Of a stretch of 64,000 nucleotides of DNA, positions 61,434 to 64,000 are shown in pieces. The DNA lies in assembly GCA_963838835.1 (NCBI GenBank), contig CAWITA010000018.1, forward strand, positions 221,774-285,773, given 5' to 3'. The notes under the pieces were generated by a model. It was not told where the DNA came from. It ran no database searches and saw only the letters and a program-made list of their open reading frames with translations. Made by a program: the position numbers and the translations under genes. The stretch comes from Bog-473 sp963838835. GTDB lineage: Bacteria; Actinomycetota; Acidimicrobiia; Acidimicrobiales; RAAP-2. The stretch's first letter is position 1, and every line of letters begins with the position of its first letter.

Positions 61434-64000
61434 CCTCATCGTCGGCTTTATTTTCATTGCGCCAATCGTTGCTCTCGTTCGTGCCGGCCGCGCCGCAAAA
61501 AATTCCGCCGCCGTCCAAACTGAACTGGGCGCCCTCCGCGAACAAATTCGCGTCCTCACCACTCGTCTCTTTGCGCTCGAACGCTCGACCGCCAATCCAC
61601 CCTCGGCTGGATTGGAATCTCCCGCGCCGCCGCCCTCTTCAGCTCCTGCGAACCTGTCGCTCCAAAACCAATCCAGGTTGTCTCCACTCCTCTGCCTCCA
61701 TCGCCTTCCGCGCCCCCAGTATCGGCGCCGCCCCTTTCCCCTGCGCGTCCCGCTGCTCCTCCACCGCCCCAGCAGCCTCCGCCACAACAGCCGCCGCACC
61801 CCGCGCCATTCGCTACCGCGCTAACGCCTTCCCTCACCAAGCCCGCCCCCGAACGCAATTGGTCTGACATCGAAGAGCGCCTCGGCGCGAACTGGCTTAA
61901 TAAAATCGGCACTGCCGCTTTCGTAATCGGTGTCGCTCTGCTTCTGAATTACTCCATGCACTACCTGGGCCCCGCTGGAAAAATCGCCCTCGGATATTTC
62001 CTCAGCGTCGTTCTTCTAGTCCTCGGAATCATCGGTGAGCGCAACGAGCGTTACCGTGTTGCGGGCCGCGCCGTATTAGGCGGCGGCTGGGCCCTCGCCT
62101 ATTTCACCACTTACGCTCTCCACAATGTTGCCCTGCGGCGAACTTGTCGATAGCCCCGCCATCGGTTTCACTTTGCTCTTCATCGTCGCCGCCGCGATGG
62201 TCGTTCATTCCCTGAAATATCACTCCGAAATCACCACCGGCTTTGCCTATCTCCTCGCCTTCGCCAGCATTGCCATCAGCGAAATCCCGTTGGGAGCTCT
62301 TTTCGCCGCCGCCCTCCTCGCCGTCTCACTCATCGTTGTCCTCCGCCAGCGCAAGTGGTACGCCATCGAGCCCCTCGCCGTCATCGCCACCTACTCCGTC
62401 CACTGGCTCTGGCTCGATCAGACCTACCAGCGCCTCGGTGGATACAGGCTTTTCCCTGAATTCACACAGAGCGCCGTGCTCCTCTCCATCTACTGGCTCA
62501 TCTACCTCCTCTCCCATTTCCTCCGTGATGACTCCGAGCCCCAGCACCAGCAACTCCTCTCCGCCTCCTTCCTCCTCAACGCTGCCGGGTATCTCGCGGT
62601 CATGCATCATCAATCCTTCCATCCCGAGTTGCGCTTCTGGTTCCTCATGTCCGTCGGCATCATTTATCTGGGTGTTTCCGCCTACTCCCGCACCATTCAT
62701 CGCCGTCTGGCATTCATCCTCTCCAGCACTCTGGGCGAGCTCCTGGTAGTTGCTGCTGTCCCCTATCGTTATTCCGACAACCGTCTCAAAATTTTATGGC
62801 TGGTTGAAGCGGAAGCTTTCCTCATCACTGGCTGGCGAATTCTCGACAAGCATCTACGTAGACTCGGCTGGGCAGCATCGGGAGTTCTCGCCGGCTACGT
62901 AATCGCGCACGACCTCACCAATCGATTGGCCAACTGGGCCCCGCCCAATTGGAACTTGGGCTGGCTCCTCCTCGCGCTCGCTGCTGCCTTCTACACCAAC
63001 GCGAAGTTCCCGTCCTTCATCTCACGCGGTGCTGCGTCTGGTGATGACATCGATGAGCTCGATCAATTCTGCGGCGACGCCTCCCCTGGCTTCGCCACTA
63101 TTTTCCTTCTATCCGCCTCGTGGATCGCTCTCCCATTACTTTGGACCGCCCTGGTCTGGTCCTTCACCGCCGCGGCCCTCGTTCTCGTCGGGCGCCATTT
63201 CCGCGACCGCATCCTGAGCACAGATGCGGCCACTTCTCCGCACTTCTGGCCGTCCTGCGCCTCCTCGGCCTGAACCTCTACCGCGACGATTCTTGGCACT
63301 CCATCCACATTCGCATCATCACCATCTCTATTTCCGCGGCGCTCTTCTACGTCATCGCGCGCCGCACCTCTCTCCTCGACGCCACGGAAAATGATCCCAA
63401 CACTGCTGGGGCTTTCTTCTCCGATTTCCTCGCGCGGATCGGCGGCTTCCCCGCTCTCATACCGGCGCCGCCTCTCTCCTGGTCACTCTTCTCCTCTGGC
63501 AGGATCTCACCACCGCCGCCATCAGTCTGGCCTGGGACTATTCGGTCTCGTGCTCCTTGAAGCTTCTCGCGCATTTCATGATCGCCCGCTCCGTCTATCC
63601 AATCGCGCATCCTGATCTTCCTCAGCTTTGCGCGCATTTTCATCGCCGACTTCAACTCCGTATCCCGCATCGGCTCTTTCGCCGCTCCCGTCGTCACCGT
63701 TTCCTTGCTCGCCGCAATCTATTTTTACGACGCTTTGACCTCCCCGGAACCCTCGCGCATGCGCTCCGTCATGCTCTGGCTCGGCACTATTTCCATCGCC
63801 GCTCTCCTTCGCTTTGAAGTCCGCGTCGATGGGTCGCCGTCACTTGGGCGCTCCTCGCCATCGCTCTCTATTTCGCGGGCGCTCGCCGCGATCTTCGCGC
63901 CCTCCGCGATCAATCCTTTGTCATGACCTTCCTCGTCGGTATCCGCTGCGCCTTCGACAATTTCTATCAGCTCGTTCCCTGGCATTTCACCAACACGCGC
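61434..64000 (+). pseudogene. DUF2339 polytopic membrane protein, broken and truncated by window end
   Basis: Pieces in several frames form one DUF2339 protein. An N-terminal helix (LLIVGFIFIAPIVALVRAG) is followed by a short coiled coil (LGALREQIRVLTTRLFALE), a long Pro/Ala linker, the signature WSDIEERLGANWLNKIGTAA, LGPAGKIALGYFLSVVLLV, and then a large multi-helix region through 63240 and beyond. Frame changes occur near the start, ~61670, ~62130, ~63240, and several times after 63470. The gene continues past the window. Such density suggests low-quality sequence. The function is unknown; the family is a predicted many-pass inner-membrane protein. Confidence 0.78.

Overview
The first ~59.56 kb is a very GC-rich chromosomal segment of an actinobacterium. 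Supporting features are F420 biosynthesis genes (cofD, cofE), several LLM/F420-type oxidoreductases, KstR-like operators, frequent GTG and TTG starts, and the block ppx - DUF501 - ftsB/divIC - eno, which I recall from Mycobacterium. An uncultured acidimicrobial lineage is my best guess, but that is inference. The last ~4.4 kb has lower GC and looks acidobacterial: a PadR regulator, an ADOP-type ABC permease and a DUF2339 membrane protein. It joins the rest abruptly inside enolase, so the contig end is probably chimeric.

Layout. (1) 0-9.9 kb is a sterol side-chain catabolism cluster resembling the mycobacterial igr operon. A four-base-overlap operon on the minus strand (FadE29-like, ChsH2-like, FadE28-like, ChsH1-like, Ltp2-like) faces a divergent CYP125-like P450 and two LLM oxidoreductases; another LLM gene follows at the left edge. 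(2) 11-14.8 kb holds a second FadE28/FadE29-like pair, divergent from a thiolase. KstR-like palindromes lie in three intergenic regions of these two clusters. (3) 14.8-17.5 kb carries sugar-phosphate isomerase, Trm112-like protein and phosphomannomutase, followed by a CPBP protease, FtsH, an ECF sigma factor coupled to a DUF4349 protein, a DUF5719 protein and a giant GT2 membrane glycosyltransferase. (4) 28-33 kb has a GDP-deoxymannose reductase and three GT4 glycosyltransferases, then an SDR and an acyl-CoA ligase. (5) 35-39.6 kb has cofD-cofE and a convergent sugar operon (NDP-sugar epimerase, ManC-like, secreted Thr-rich protein). (6) 39.6-48.5 kb has a BTAD regulator, an unusual tRNA, a damaged P450, a carboxylesterase, an NlpC/P60 hydrolase, an acyltransferase-epimerase pair, a GNAT enzyme and a class V aminotransferase. 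(7) 48.5-56.6 kb is a surface-polysaccharide locus with GT2, GT4-like and GT-C-like proteins and two coiled-coil accessory proteins. (8) 56.6-59.56 kb is ppx, DUF501, ftsB and a 5'-truncated eno.

How the genes fit together. The cluster encodes P450 activation of a sterol side chain, alpha/beta dehydrogenation by heteromeric acyl-CoA dehydrogenases, hydration by a ChsH1/ChsH2 MaoC pair and cleavage by an Ltp2-like aldolase. The LLM enzymes would use F420 or FMN, and cofD/cofE would supply F420. ManB, ManC, the isomerase and the reductase would feed GDP-mannose-derived sugars to the glycosyltransferases.

Sequence quality matters here. Five otherwise normal genes, including the cell-division gene ftsB, carry one frameshift each with a span of 3n+1 bases, and the acidobacterial tail has many more. 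I read most of these as sequence or assembly errors rather than decay.
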